DNA of 64,000 nucleotides from Dichetophora obliterata. Lineage: Eukaryota; Arthropoda; Insecta; Diptera; Sciomyzidae. The stretch lies in the NCBI GenBank assembly GCA_963920525.1, contig OY986435.1, positions 260,224,962 to 260,288,961 on the forward strand, read 5' to 3'. Of this stretch, positions 21,259 to 31,711 are shown one piece after another; position 1 is the first letter of the stretch, and every line of letters begins with the position of its first letter. A program made the translations under genes and the position numbers. Below the pieces are notes generated by a model. It searched no databases. It was given only the letters and a program-made list of their open reading frames with translations, and was not told the origin of the DNA.

Positions 21259-21663
21259 AAGCGAAGCGCGTCAAAATAATTTCTTCAAGGTATTTTAACT
21301 TTAAACGCGATTTTCTGAAAACAACGTTTTTCAAGTTGGCGTGCATGATTTAAATAAAAGTATTTTTCCGATAGCTCCGAAATTTTAACATGGTATTCTA
21401 TACATGTTAATGGTCCGAATGACTTACGGATGAAAAAAATCGGCATTCAATTTTTTATGTTATAACAGATTTTTTGGGGTTTTTCCAATTGGGATAGTCA
21501 ATTTTTGGAAAAACGCCGCCATTTTGTTATTTCGCAACCAACTTTTTTCATTTGAGGTCATTCCATGGCCGCTTTGATGCTGATTAAAACCCCGTTTTTT
21601 AGACTTTTCTTTCTTGTTAAAGATTTTAGTTTGCGGCACATCCGAAACGTAGATACCCCCACA

Positions 21664-23330
21664 AGGGCGGGTCAAATTGTTCGGATGAGAAAAAACAAAG
21701 AATGCGTATAGCAGAATCGTAATCTATGATGAATTCTCAGAAAGTTTCCCGAAGAAACCATAGGTCTAAAACCAATCCCAATATCGCGCATAGCGAGATT
21801 AAAATTTGATTATGGATTTTAAAAAAAACTGTATAGTTTTATATAAAAATACTGTAGAATAATTAAAAAATGGCAGCATATATCACTAATTTTGGGCTTG
21901 TTGAAAAGGAATTTTTGCATATAATTTAATTTTAAAAATATTTTGGCTTTTAAGCCAAATTTTGCCAAACTGGTATTTAAAAATTACACAAAAATGTAAA
22001 AACCACCGTACAAACGATTTGATCATTTTTATTTTTCCATTGATTCCTCTGTTGCGGAAATGGGCGTTTCATTTAAAATCTCAGAGTCACGTTATTTGCC
22101 GTATCAAAACATCAGTGATTTTGGTTCTCAAATTCATGACAGATGTTGCAGACTAACAATTAACACAGCCACCAACGAGTCATGATCCAACATATGACAT
22201 TGACTTACCGAATATGGATCTTGAATCTGAATTTACATTTGAAATACCAACAGCCACACAACATGTCACATTGAAGAGGGGACCGTATACCAGAAGGTAT
22301 AACGCCTTAAATTTTGCCATGATGTGCGATAGATTTGGCGTATCGGATAGAGTCATATCTTGTTTGGCTACGGCTATTTTCAAAGACAATGGCTTCAGAG
22401 ATGACCATGGCGATTATGTTATAATGGATAAAGCCAAAGTGGCTCGGGAAAAAAAGAAATGTAGAGATGCAGTATGTCACAAATACCATGGCGATACCAA
22501 TGTAATTGCTTTTTATTTTGACGGCAAAAAATGAGGCCTTGTCGAGGGGGGATATAAATGGAAAATTTAATACTGGGATGGTTAAAAAATCGCACTTAGT
22601 AGTTGTTCAAGAAACAAATACAAAATTGTTGGGCACACTTGACGCTGAGGACTCTTGTACAAAGAAAAAACAACTACACTAGTTCTTTCATACAAAAAAT
22701 GTTTTTTTTGACAATTTAGTTGGAATTTGTTGCGATGGGAAGTAAAAAAAAACTTGAAAACTGGTTTACGAAAGAGCAATCAAGGAAATTTTGTATTACC
22801 GAGATAAGCTATATGATCCAACAGTATTAAGGACTTAATAGCATTAGGCACATCATTAATTTTGAATGCTCAGACTATGCTTATTTGATAACTTAGATGA
22901 TGACAGCATTTTATCCGACCCTACCGCAAATATTCCATATGAGCACATGCTAAATTATCTAGAGTTTGAAGATGCACCGCTGGAACTAAGCGATTTGTCC
23001 AGTTACTTTCAAGTGTTTCGCGACTCGAAATTGAAAAAAGTCGAGATGATGATATGGCAGTAGCTGCAAAAAATCGAACTAAAATACCCCGCATCGAGAG
23101 TAAACAAGACTTAAAAGTAAAAAATTGTACTTTTTGCACTGATTAAATAAAAGATTTTTTGTCAATTTAAATCGTTTTATTTTTGACAATCAATATACAA
23201 ATTTAGCCCTCGCTATGCGCGATATTGGGATTAATTTCAGACCTATGATTTCTTGGGGAAATTTTCTCAGGATTCATCATGCATTACGTTTCTACTATAC
23301 GCTTGGTCGATTACAAATTTGACCCGCCCT
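21664..23330 (+). mobile_element. Unclassified DNA transposon with ~140-bp TIRs and 9-10-bp target duplication
   Basis: The ends AGGGCGGGTCAAAT are the start of inverted repeats of about 140 bp (21,664-21,810 and 23,197-23,330), which include CATAGGTCT and ATCCCAATATCGCGCATAGC. The flanks repeat ACCCCCACA: it directly abuts the left end (21,655-21,663) and is one base from the right end (23,332-23,340). Long TIRs with a 9-10-bp duplication are typical of Mutator-like elements, but the encoded protein fragments are not a MULE domain that I can name. It is 1,667 bp long and internally decayed. Confidence 0.6.
22214..23063 (+). pseudogene. Decayed protein of the 21.7-kb transposon
   Basis: The first open part (22,214-22,534) has an N-terminal helical region with ALNFAMMCDRFGVSDRVIS, then DKAKVAREKKKCRDA and FYFDGKK. 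Further on in broken frames come DNLVGICCDGK (about 22,700-22,740) and a C-terminal piece with HMLNYLEFEDAPLELSDLSS (about 22,942-23,003). From memory, (F/L)A..CDR.GVSDR, YFDG(R/K)K and GCDG words belong to large predicted proteins found in many copies in insects and cnidarians, probably transposon-encoded. Here stop codons, frameshifts and missing middle parts make it non-functional. The assignment to one ancestral protein is inference. Confidence 0.45.
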
Positions 23331-23531
23331 AACCCCCACACTTAATGTGTACTTTTTATGACAGCTGTGCCCTCTGTGCCACTGTTTGATATGCCTATTT
23401 TTATTTGTAAAACTAGGTTTTATCAAAGCAGTAGCTATAAAATTCCTTTAATTTGTGTTAAATATGAGTGCTCGTGATAAAAAAACTTCGAACTCTTCGA
23501 AAATTTTAAACAAATTTTATACGATTCACAT

Positions 23532-23822
23532 TTAGTGATGGAGAATGTGTATTGTAAAAAAAAAAAATAAATAGAAGCGAGCATGTGCGAAGCCCAAAAT
23601 CAGTATTAAAATAATGGATAAACACATATACAACATATACTGAAAAATCAGCCCGGTGTCAAGCGGTGTCAAATAAGTTCCACCTTCTGGAAGTTTAAAA
23701 ATAAAAACTTCTAACGCAGAAATAGCTCTTATGGCGTTTTTTAAAATTTCACAAATATATATATATTTTCTCACTGATGTTTTAATAAGATTTAATCTCA
23801 TACCTTCCACTAGAAATTCCAT
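23532..23822 (-). CDS. Unrecognised ORF with one strong membrane segment
   Basis: The frame of 96 codons starts at an ATG in TGCAATGG context. It contains FKLPEGGTYLTPLDTG and then a hydrophobic run (MLYMCLSIILILILGFA) typical of a membrane helix, ending with FFFF from an A-tract. An in-frame GTATGAG...TTAG stretch of 93 nt near the start could be a small intron. No homology is recognised and no neighbour suggests a role. It may be a chance ORF between transposons. Confidence 0.2.
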   Translation of the reverse strand: MEFLVEGMRLNLIKTSVRKYIYICEILKNAIRAISALEVFIFKLPEGGTYLTPLDTGLIFQYMLYMCLSIILILILGFAHARFYLFFFFTIHILHH

Positions 23823-25166
23823 TGCACATATTTAAAAAATTTATTGAATAACACTGCACTTGCTTCTTAATAAATTAATTAAAGCTAAATACCTGTTTTA
23901 AACTACTTATTACTCAATACTTATAATCGAGTGACAAAAAAAGTTCTAAATACCGTCTTTTTAAGATCATTACTCGTCAACTTTTACACTTATTTTCTCA
24001 AAGTGAGAAAATCAATTTTGTCCAGCTAGCATGTTCTCACGATTCACTGTGCGACGTGGGGTTAAAAAATATTTAAAAATAACACTCTGAGATCAATAAA
24101 ACATATGTTTGAAGTTTCTTTAAAATATGTTTTATTTAAGTTTTATTTATAAATATTATTATCATTTAATTTGTTATGATTAATTTGATTGTGCTACATT
24201 CTCTTAAATTATATTTAATATATTTATTCAAAACTGTATAATCTGTAAATAAATAAAAAATTAGCCATATATACGGCTTAAAAGCTTCAACTTACTGCTG
24301 CATTCTAAAAGATCTTGTAATATTTGTAAAAATAATTAAGTTTTAAATTAATCACGCGTTATACATATATAGAGTTATAAAAATATTTAATACTAGCAAC
24401 ATTAAAACTAATATAAGGCTATATCTCCGAAGCTAAGTGATTGTCTGCCTTAAAAACATATTTAAAGACACGTTCACCTTCCAGTAGAAGTCTACAGAAA
24501 TCATTATTATATATAAAGCAATGTGTGACAACCAATTTCAAATAAAAATAGCAATTAATATGTTTTATTAAATTGATATTGTTTTTTAATAAAACTCAAA
24601 AGCAAGCATATCCCGCTAAATGCGCTTAAGAAAAATCTGTGAAATCACCTCTGTGGCTTCTTTAAGGTATGACCTGCGATTCAAGCCCACAAAAATAACG
24701 TTTTTTTTATCGTATTAAGCTCAGTCGTTTTTAAATTTATCAACTTTGGGTTTTTTACGTGAAAGTAGACTATTTACGTACTTTTTTATGTTTCGATGTT
24801 TTCTATCCCCCCCTCCCAGAGCGATGAAAGTGGGTACGTAAAAATAAGAAGGCAAACGGGGTGTCGTTTTTCTTGATAACCAGATGTCGTATCGAAATTC
24901 TGCGAGCGGCATTTTGTTGGTAATCACGTCCAGCAGGTTCTGAATTAAAATATTTTGAAGATATAAAAAAATGGCACAATTTAAAAAGAAAGTTCAAAAA
25001 TTAGCTGTTTTTTGGGGGGTTTTGCCCCACCCCTCCCTCGGTAGTAGAGTTAGCCCAGCTATCCTAGTTCAGGACCCGAGAAAAATGACACCCCAGTTTG
25101 AAAAAAATGATTTCGAGAAAAACGCATTTAAAGTTTTATTACTGCACTTCGGCGCGAGTTTACATA
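23823..25166. other. No gene seen; AT-rich intergenic DNA with repeat fragments
   Basis: 23,985-24,015 holds the short palindrome TTTTCTCAAAGTGAGAAAA, and TTCTCAC words echo those at 17.1 kb. 24,710-25,160 includes pieces of dispersed family B (TTTCGAGAAAAACGCATTTA at 25,110). ORFs here have no recognisable domain. Confidence 0.4.
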
Positions 25167-25690
25167 CAGTCCGCGACAAAAAGTTAGCACTTGAACATTT
25201 CCCTAAATATATAATTTACTTTGAATATTTAAGCTATTTGTATGTAGCTACTATATGTGTAATAAGTCGTGTGGTTGTGCTCTTTAGGTATTTTAAGCAC
25301 AAAATGATTAAACATTCTGAGAGAAATACCGTTAGTTTCAAAATATGAAAAAATTCTGCGACAAAAGGATAACACATTATGATGGATTGAATTCAGTAAG
25401 AGTTGATAATCCGATAAAAATACAAGTTTTGTTTTTGAAGTAAAGCTGCATCTTTGAATAAGTACTTTGAATTAAATTAAAATGAGACATGGAAAATGGC
25501 TTAACAGTGTGGAAGTTAAGGTTGCTTTAAATCTTCATTTCAAAACTTTAAAATCAGTGAAATCGTAAAAAATTCAACAAAAGTCGTTAAGTAAATTTAT
25601 TAAAAAACCTACAAAATTATGGTAAAGCAGCGCTGGGCTCCCCACAGCTCACTGAGCGCTCACTGAGCGCTCTCTGAGCGTAACTTTTCA
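25167..25690 (+). mobile_element. Left end of a Tc1-like element (IR/DR type), truncated
   Basis: After TA the end reads CAGTCCGCGACAAAAAGTTA (25,167), and a second copy, TCTGCGACAAAAGGATAACAC, lies at 25,353. Two repeats near one end are the IR/DR layout. The outer word matches the reversed right end at 33,510-33,533 at all but two of 24 positions, so this is the same family. At 25,482 a transposase start (MRHGKWLNSVE) leads, with a frameshift, to NYGKAALGSPQLTERSLSAL, resembling the N-terminal helix-turn-helix region of Tc1 transposases. The element is cut off after about 25,690. Confidence 0.6.
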
Positions 25691-25879
25691 CATGTACACA
25701 AAACTCACAACAGAAGAGAATATAATTAAGTCATTCGCTGACGGTGATGCTGTCAAGTCCTATGTCGGAAATTTTATGTACACTCTTAAAAACCATCTTT
25801 TTGGCTTGTAGATTCATAGTTCTTATGCATATATTTTTTTATTTTATTAAGGTTTAATATAATTCATACATTCTATTAA

Positions 25880-28304
25880 CCCTTTCAGACCTAGCCATAT
25901 CAATTGTGAGATCTTCCAATTTTCGCGTATAAAAGTATTAAAAACACTTTTGTCGTCTGTTGACCGATAAGCAATGATTGTGAGTTCTAATTTTCTTTAT
26001 GTGTGAATAAAAAGAAGAACGAAAAAGCAACACAAAAATTCAGAAAAACGAAATTAGTTTGACAGTGTTACTCCACAAAAGAAGACATGCGGCCACGTGG
26101 TAAGTATTTTAATAGTTTTTCCAAGAAATATTGAGTTTTTAATATTAATTGACGAGCACAAACTATTTCTAAGTAAAAATATAAATAACATTTATAAATA
26201 TGTATATAGGCGCCGTCTATATATGTTATCAAAATGCAGATATCACAATTGTGCGCTTCAGGCATAACAAGTGTTTTTGATTTTGGCTCACATTTGTGTT
26301 ATCTCTATGTTTTCTAGGTACATTTTTTGATTTGAACAACAACCAGGATTTAGAAGAAGTACTAGATTTATTAAATGAATCTGATGTCGACTTCGATGAT
26401 GATGATGATTTAATTGATGAAAATTTCGTTCTTTCCAATGCAATTGCGGATGCTCAAGACGACAGTGATAGTGATGTAAGTTCGCATGACGGCAACATCT
26501 CTTCATCTAGGAATGAACATTCAAACTCCCTTACATAGACAAGTAGAAGATCTACGCAACCAACAAGACAAGAAATTTGGAAAAGTGTACCGTTCCCAAA
26601 CGCCGATCTACCAATAATATCTGGTTGTCCAAATCTCAGAACGATAAAAACTCCGTTCGAATATTTTAAAAATTATTTTCTGGAATCGCACTTCACTGAT
26701 GTTCTTAAATTCACTTAAATGTATGTTCTAGCCAAACGTGGCCAGGAAGTGCGCTATAATGAAGCCGATATAAAACGGTTTTATGTTTGTTCGATCATAA
26801 TGGGATGTCTTGGGTACCCAGCTGTCCGAATGTACTGGTCCCAAGATTGCATGGTTTCTGCCATTTTCAATTCTATGTCCCGTGACAAATTTTTCCAACT
26901 GCGATCAGACATTAATTTTGCAGACTTTTCGTCGCCAGAGTCGTCGAACAAATTCTGGCGAGTGCAGCCAGTAATTGATATGGTGAGAAAACGGTGCAAT
27001 GAATTGGCGACAGAAATAACTCGTGGTAGACTTCGAAATTTTTCAAGGAGCTGGGACGTTTGAAGATTGTGGTCTCGGACACAGGCCATCTATTGTCATT
27101 AGACTCACTAAAAACATACCAAAAGGCAGCCACCTATATTTTGACCAGTTTTTTACTACAATTCCAATTATTAAGACGCTCCACGAAATGGGATACCTGG
27201 CTACAGGGACAATTATGGGTAATCGAATACCTAAATCTATTTAATTTCCCCTGGATAAGGAAATGACAAGAAGCGACATATGCCAGTTTACAAATGGAGA
27301 AAACGTAGCCGTGGTAAAGTGGATGGACACCAAAGGTGTCATAATTGCTTCAAATGCGTGCGGCAAAGATCCGGTGGGAGAAATTGAAAGATGGAACAAG
27401 AACCTTAAACGCCGGCATGTTCAAATACCAGCAGTTGTAGAAAACTACAACAATTTTATGGGTGGCATAGATGTCTGCGACCAAATGATGGAATACTACC
27501 GGATAAAATTGAAAACATAGAAATGGACTGTCAAAGTGTTCTTTCATTTTCTTGACCTGGCTATTTTGAATTCATGGATGGAAACCGACAAGATGCTCAA
27601 TTTGTCGAAATGCCCAAATCATTCCTTTCAAAATAAAGCTAGGAAATGTTTTGGTACGTTATTTTGATGCTGCAGAAGCTGTTTACAAATTTCAATTGCC
27701 TGAAGATTTTTATGGCTCAAAATATCGGCCACATGATGCACCAGATGACATCAGATTTGATCGGTACGATCATTGGCCGGAATTTACTGATGATCCGCCA
27801 CGAGTTTGCAGAAATAGTTGCGGTAGTCGCTCGAGAGGACGTTTCCAAAAGTGTAAGGTGACACTCTGTTTGGCAAAAGGAAAAGACTGCTTCCAAAAGT
27901 ACCATACAAAATGTTAAGTTTAAATTTTTTTTTATTTACATATATTTTATAAGACTGCTATGTATATGCCAAGAAAAAAAAAACCTAAATTTATGAATAA
28001 ATTTTTTGTTAATTTTTTATATACATTATGAAAAGAAAAAGAACTGAATTGTGATTAATTTTTGTTTATTATTATTACTTTTAACTTTTAATAAAACAAA
28101 AAACATTGAAAAAAATTGTTTGAAATTTTTAGAATCACTTATGAGCTAAACACCCAGACCACACAATTGTGCGATGTCCTGTTTACAAAAAAGGACCATA
28201 CAGAAATATTTTTAGGTGCATCTAAAGAGATTATTTTATTTTATTTTCTAATTTCGATGATTAAAGGTAATTTACAGGCAATATAAAGCATGGGTTTGAA
28301 AGGG
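25880..28304 (+). mobile_element. piggyBac-like element, complete ends
   Basis: The element is flanked by TTAA on both sides (25,876-25,879 and 28,305-28,308), the piggyBac target duplication. Ends are CCCTTTCAGACC and, reversed, CCCTTTCAAACC. CACAATTGTG-type palindromes recur inside both ends (25,910, 26,246, 28,154), probably subterminal binding sites. Total length 2,425 bp is normal for an autonomous element, but the transposase gene is broken, so it is a dead copy. Confidence 0.88.
26087..27917 (+). pseudogene. piggyBac transposase, decayed, with a probable small intron
   Basis: Exon 1 is only MRPRG (ATG 26,087-26,089), ending at a GTAAGT donor (26,100). A TTTCTAG acceptor (26,316-26,317) continues in frame into TFFDLNNNQDLEEVLDLLNE and an Asp-rich stretch. 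The DDE_Tnp_1_7 region follows: DLPIISGCPNLRTIKTPFEY, then LYFDQFFTT carrying the second catalytic Asp and NNFMGGIDVCDQM carrying the third. The segment that should hold the first Asp is deleted near 27,020. In-frame stops occur at 26,536, 26,714, 27,242 and 27,518, and there are frameshifts. The C-terminal cysteine-rich zinc domain (CRNSCGSR...CKVTLCLAKGKDCF) is still visible at about 27,810-27,910. Confidence 0.85.
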
Positions 28305-28406
28305 TTAAGATTCTTTGCAGTATTTTTTTCATATTATATCTAATTATTAATTTTTTAATACTTAATTTTTTGAGGTTTCGACTATAATTTTAATGATTCG
28401 TATATA

Positions 28407-29349
28407 CAGGGTTGTCCATATTCGAAGCGCCCATTTTATTTTTAAATAAACCAAAGAAACCACAACTTTTTGTCTGGTCGTCATGAATATCATTTAATTG
28501 GGTTCAAGTAGATTTGCTTACATTATTTCTTGAATATGATATCTCGTAAATGGTCGCCATTGGCCTCTACCACATATTGTGCCCGTTTTGCAGCATTTTC
28601 CATGGTTTTCTTCAACATTTCGATGGGAATGGCGGTTATTTCTTGGCGGATGTTGGTTTTCAGCTCTTCTAGGGTCTTTGGCTTGTTGACGTAAACCTTT
28701 GATTTCAAATAACCCCACAAAAAGAAGTCTGGAGGCGTTAAATCTGGTGATCTTGGCGGCCAATCGAAATCACCATTTTTTGACATCAAACGGCCAGGGA
28801 ACAATTGCTTCAAAAAATCGATTGTAGTGCGGCTTGTGTGTGATGGCGCGCCGTCTTGTTGAAACCAGTAGTGCCTGATACGCTTTCGACGAACGATTGG
28901 CATGAAAAAATTGTTTATCATATCGCGATAACGCTCCTGATTGACAGTAACTCTGTGGCCATTATCATCTTCGAAAAAGAACGGCCCAATGAGCATTTTA
29001 GCACAAACGCCGCACCAAACAGTGACTTTTGCATCGTGAAGAGGTACCTCTTGAATCTCTTGTGGATTTTCAGTGGCATAAATACGGCAATTTTGTTTGT
29101 TTACCGTTCCGTTCAACTGAAAATGAGCTTCATCGCTCATTTTTTGAAAGCACGTTGAGTTTTCACTATTGACTTGTCTTGTTGAATGTAAATTTCAACA
29201 ATTTTAGAGCGTTTGCGTGGCGTATACTGTTCTATTGTAAAAATTTGCTTGGAATGACGCTTCAAACGCGTTATGTCATTAGTCGATTTGGCATCACAGC
29301 GGAAAGTTACAGTGTTGCCAGATGGGCGCTTCGAATATGGACAACCCTG
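28407..29349 (-). mobile_element. DD41D (rosa-type) mariner-superfamily element A, deleted
   Basis: Perfect 28-bp TIRs start CAGGGTTGTCCATATTCGAA at both ends, with TA on each side (28,405-28,406; 29,350-29,351). The element is 943 bp, shorter than the roughly 1.2-1.3 kb expected, because of an internal deletion. It lies 100 bp from the piggyBac element. Confidence 0.88.
28523..29140 (-). pseudogene. DD41D mariner transposase, N-terminal part deleted
   Basis: The open frame of 205 residues begins MSDEAHFQLNG, which carries the first catalytic Asp. FQQDGAPSHT carries the second and WPPRSPDLTPPDFFLWG the third, with 41 residues between second and third, hence DD41D. A stretch upstream (about 29,142-29,240) encodes the family N-terminus (YTPRKRSKIVEIY...KTQRAFKK) in another frame, with ATA where a start ATG would be expected. 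About 300-400 bp encoding most of the DNA-binding domain are missing at the junction near 29,140. The catalytic half has no stop, so it may be fairly recent. Confidence 0.85.
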
Positions 29350-30480
29350 TATTAGGATTTAATAATATTACAACAAAACTTTAAAAAAACAGTATTTGAC
29401 TCTGAATCGCAATGCAATTTCTTTTCTGTAGAGAACCTTTCTTATGAAGCAGAATGTGTAATTTTCTACTGCAGGCATACTAATATAATTTATTTACTTA
29501 GAAGAAAATGCTGGAGCAATAATGACATAGTAGAAATAGTGAACAATACCATTGACTTAAAATAAAAAATAAACACTTATTACAGTATGTGTGGAGGTAT
29601 AAACATAAAAACTTGTAAATCTAGATAATTGTGGCAACTATTTCGCTCAGTGTGCGCCATTCGAGATTGCACCAATACTAACAAGGCAAAATAAAATGTG
29701 ACTGTGTTAGAATGCCCAGCCTTGTGGTAAAGCCTTTAGCAGTGGATGTCCAAGAGTGGTTACACGCCGAAATGAGTGCGCCATAATGCGGGTAGCTTCA
29801 AATTCTAACCTCACTTCCGGAAAAATTGCTGAAACAGCTGGAGTGAAATCACATGTTCGCAACGTGCAAATGATTTTAAAAAAATCAACTACAACTGAAC
29901 TCAAAAAATTACAAAGGGAACCGCCAACAGAGAAACATCAAACAGCAAGATTGAAGTTTGCTGAAGATAACTTTTAGTGGAGAAAGTGTTGGCTCTGCGT
30001 ATTCATTACTGACGAAAAAAAATTTAATCTCGACGGTCCGGAAAGTATGTCTCTTTATTACCACGATTTGAAGAAAAAAGATCTATCCTAAGTCATCGTC
30101 AACACGGGGGTAGGTGAGTAATGGTATGGGCTAAAATTGGCCATTGTGGAAGGACTGAAATTAAGTTTGTTCCCACAAGTATGAATCGCCAAGATTATTT
30201 CAATTTAATTGATAATGAAATAGTGAATCGTGAGTCACAATTAACTAAAACTTAATTTATATTTCAACAAAAAAATGCTGCTGTACATTAGGACGTATCG
30301 AAAAATTTAGATCGTACTCTAATAAGAGGTCTCAAAAGTTGCATTGCGTGGTCAAGATCTCCAAAAAAAATTTTAGAAAAAAAAGGATGTCTTCCTCTCC
30401 CGCAAGGACAAAGTTGTTTTTTAAGAAAAATAGTAAAAAATCACGATCTCAAAATGCTTTGATTTTTGTAATAAAAACCA

Positions 30481-31711
30481 AAGGGTGTTTTTTATAAAGT
30501 AATACAAGTTTAAATCATAATAAAACATTGTATTATTTTTTTAATATCAATGAAACAAGCTTTATTGGATAGAAAATTTTATGACATTAATGTATAAATA
30601 TGATTTCGGTCATGTGGCCGCCACGGCTGGCGCATACAAGGCGCAATCTGGAACACCAATTTTCACAAACTTTTCGCAGCATTTGCGGCCGTATCTCGCC
30701 GATAACTCTTCGAATGTTGATTTCCAATTGTTCAATTGTTTGTGGTTTATCGACGTAGACAAGTGACTTTACATAATCCCAAAGAAAATAATCCAATGGG
30801 GCTAAATCACACGATCTTGGGGGCCATTTCATGAAATTATTTTTTCGTCAAAAGTTTCCTTGAGTAAATCAATTGTAGCGCCCACTTTGTGGCATATGGC
30901 CCCATCCTGTTGGAACCACACAACAGCAAGATTAATGCCAGCTCATTGAGGTACGAAAAAACCTCGAATCATGTTCCTATACCGTTCACCATTGACAGTA
31001 ACATTCTGACCATCATCGTTTTTGAAGACATATCGGCCAATGTAATTTTCTGTGGATTTAATGGTGTTTTGGCAAAAGCTTGTGGATTCTTCTCACTCCA
31101 AATACAACAATTCTGTTTATTTACGTACCCATTCAACCAAAAATGGGCTTCATCGGAAAATAAAATTTTCCATGGAAATTCAAAATCAATATCAATTTGT
31201 GCTTCAGCCCATTCGCCGAATTGGCGGCGCATACGATGGTCTTTTGTCTTTAATTCCTGCACAAATTGAATCTTGAAAGGTTTTAAGCCAAGATCTTTTC
31301 GTAAAATCTTCCATAAAGTAGAAGCACACAACCCCAGTTGCTGAGAACGGCGACGAATTGATTGATTAGGATCATCTTCAATGCTTTCCTGTACAGCGGC
31401 TACAGATTCTTCAGTGCGCACTGTTCGGCGTCTCACGGGATGCACATTATCAGTAACAGTAAATGTGGTCCGAAAACGATCTATTATTCTTCGAATTAGC
31501 GAATTAACGAAGTGTACGATAAGTTTGACGAACAGAACCATTAATTTGATTAAAAATTTCCACAATTTGCACGCGTTGCTCTGGTGTAAGTCGATCCATA
31601 ATAAAATGTCAAAGCAAACTAAACAAAAAGCAACTATTAGCTGTTAAATGGGTGGTCAAATAAAGCAGTGATGCCAACTCAAAGTTGTTTCACTCTATAA
31701 AAACCACCCTT
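30481..31711 (-). mobile_element. DD41D mariner-superfamily element B, nested in the foldback arm
   Basis: The ends are AAGGGTGTTTTTTATAAAGT (30,481) and, reversed, AAGGGTGGTTTTTATAGAGT (ending 31,711), similar over about 35 bp. TA follows on the right, CA stands on the left. Comparison with the uninterrupted right arm of the foldback places the break exactly here. Its length of 1,231 bp is full size. Confidence 0.85.
30587..31599 (-). pseudogene. DD41D-type mariner transposase B, full length but broken
   Basis: The start codon is at 31,599-31,597 (MDRLTPEQRVQIVEIF). A stop and frameshift follow near 31,505, then VHPVRRRTVRTEE, the HTH-like segment with LGLCASTLWKILRKDLGLKP, and FSDEAHFWLNG with the first Asp. 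Frames shift again near 31,000. FQQDGA (second Asp, about 30,910), a stop near 30,830, and WPPRSCDLAPLDYFLW with the third Asp follow. The gene ends TEIIFIH. The layout is that of element A and the 36.1-kb fragment. Confidence 0.85.

Noticed and set aside
24971..25348. 125-residue ORF at 25 kb
   Set aside because: It runs through dispersed family B and into the Tc1-like TIR, so it is not a gene.
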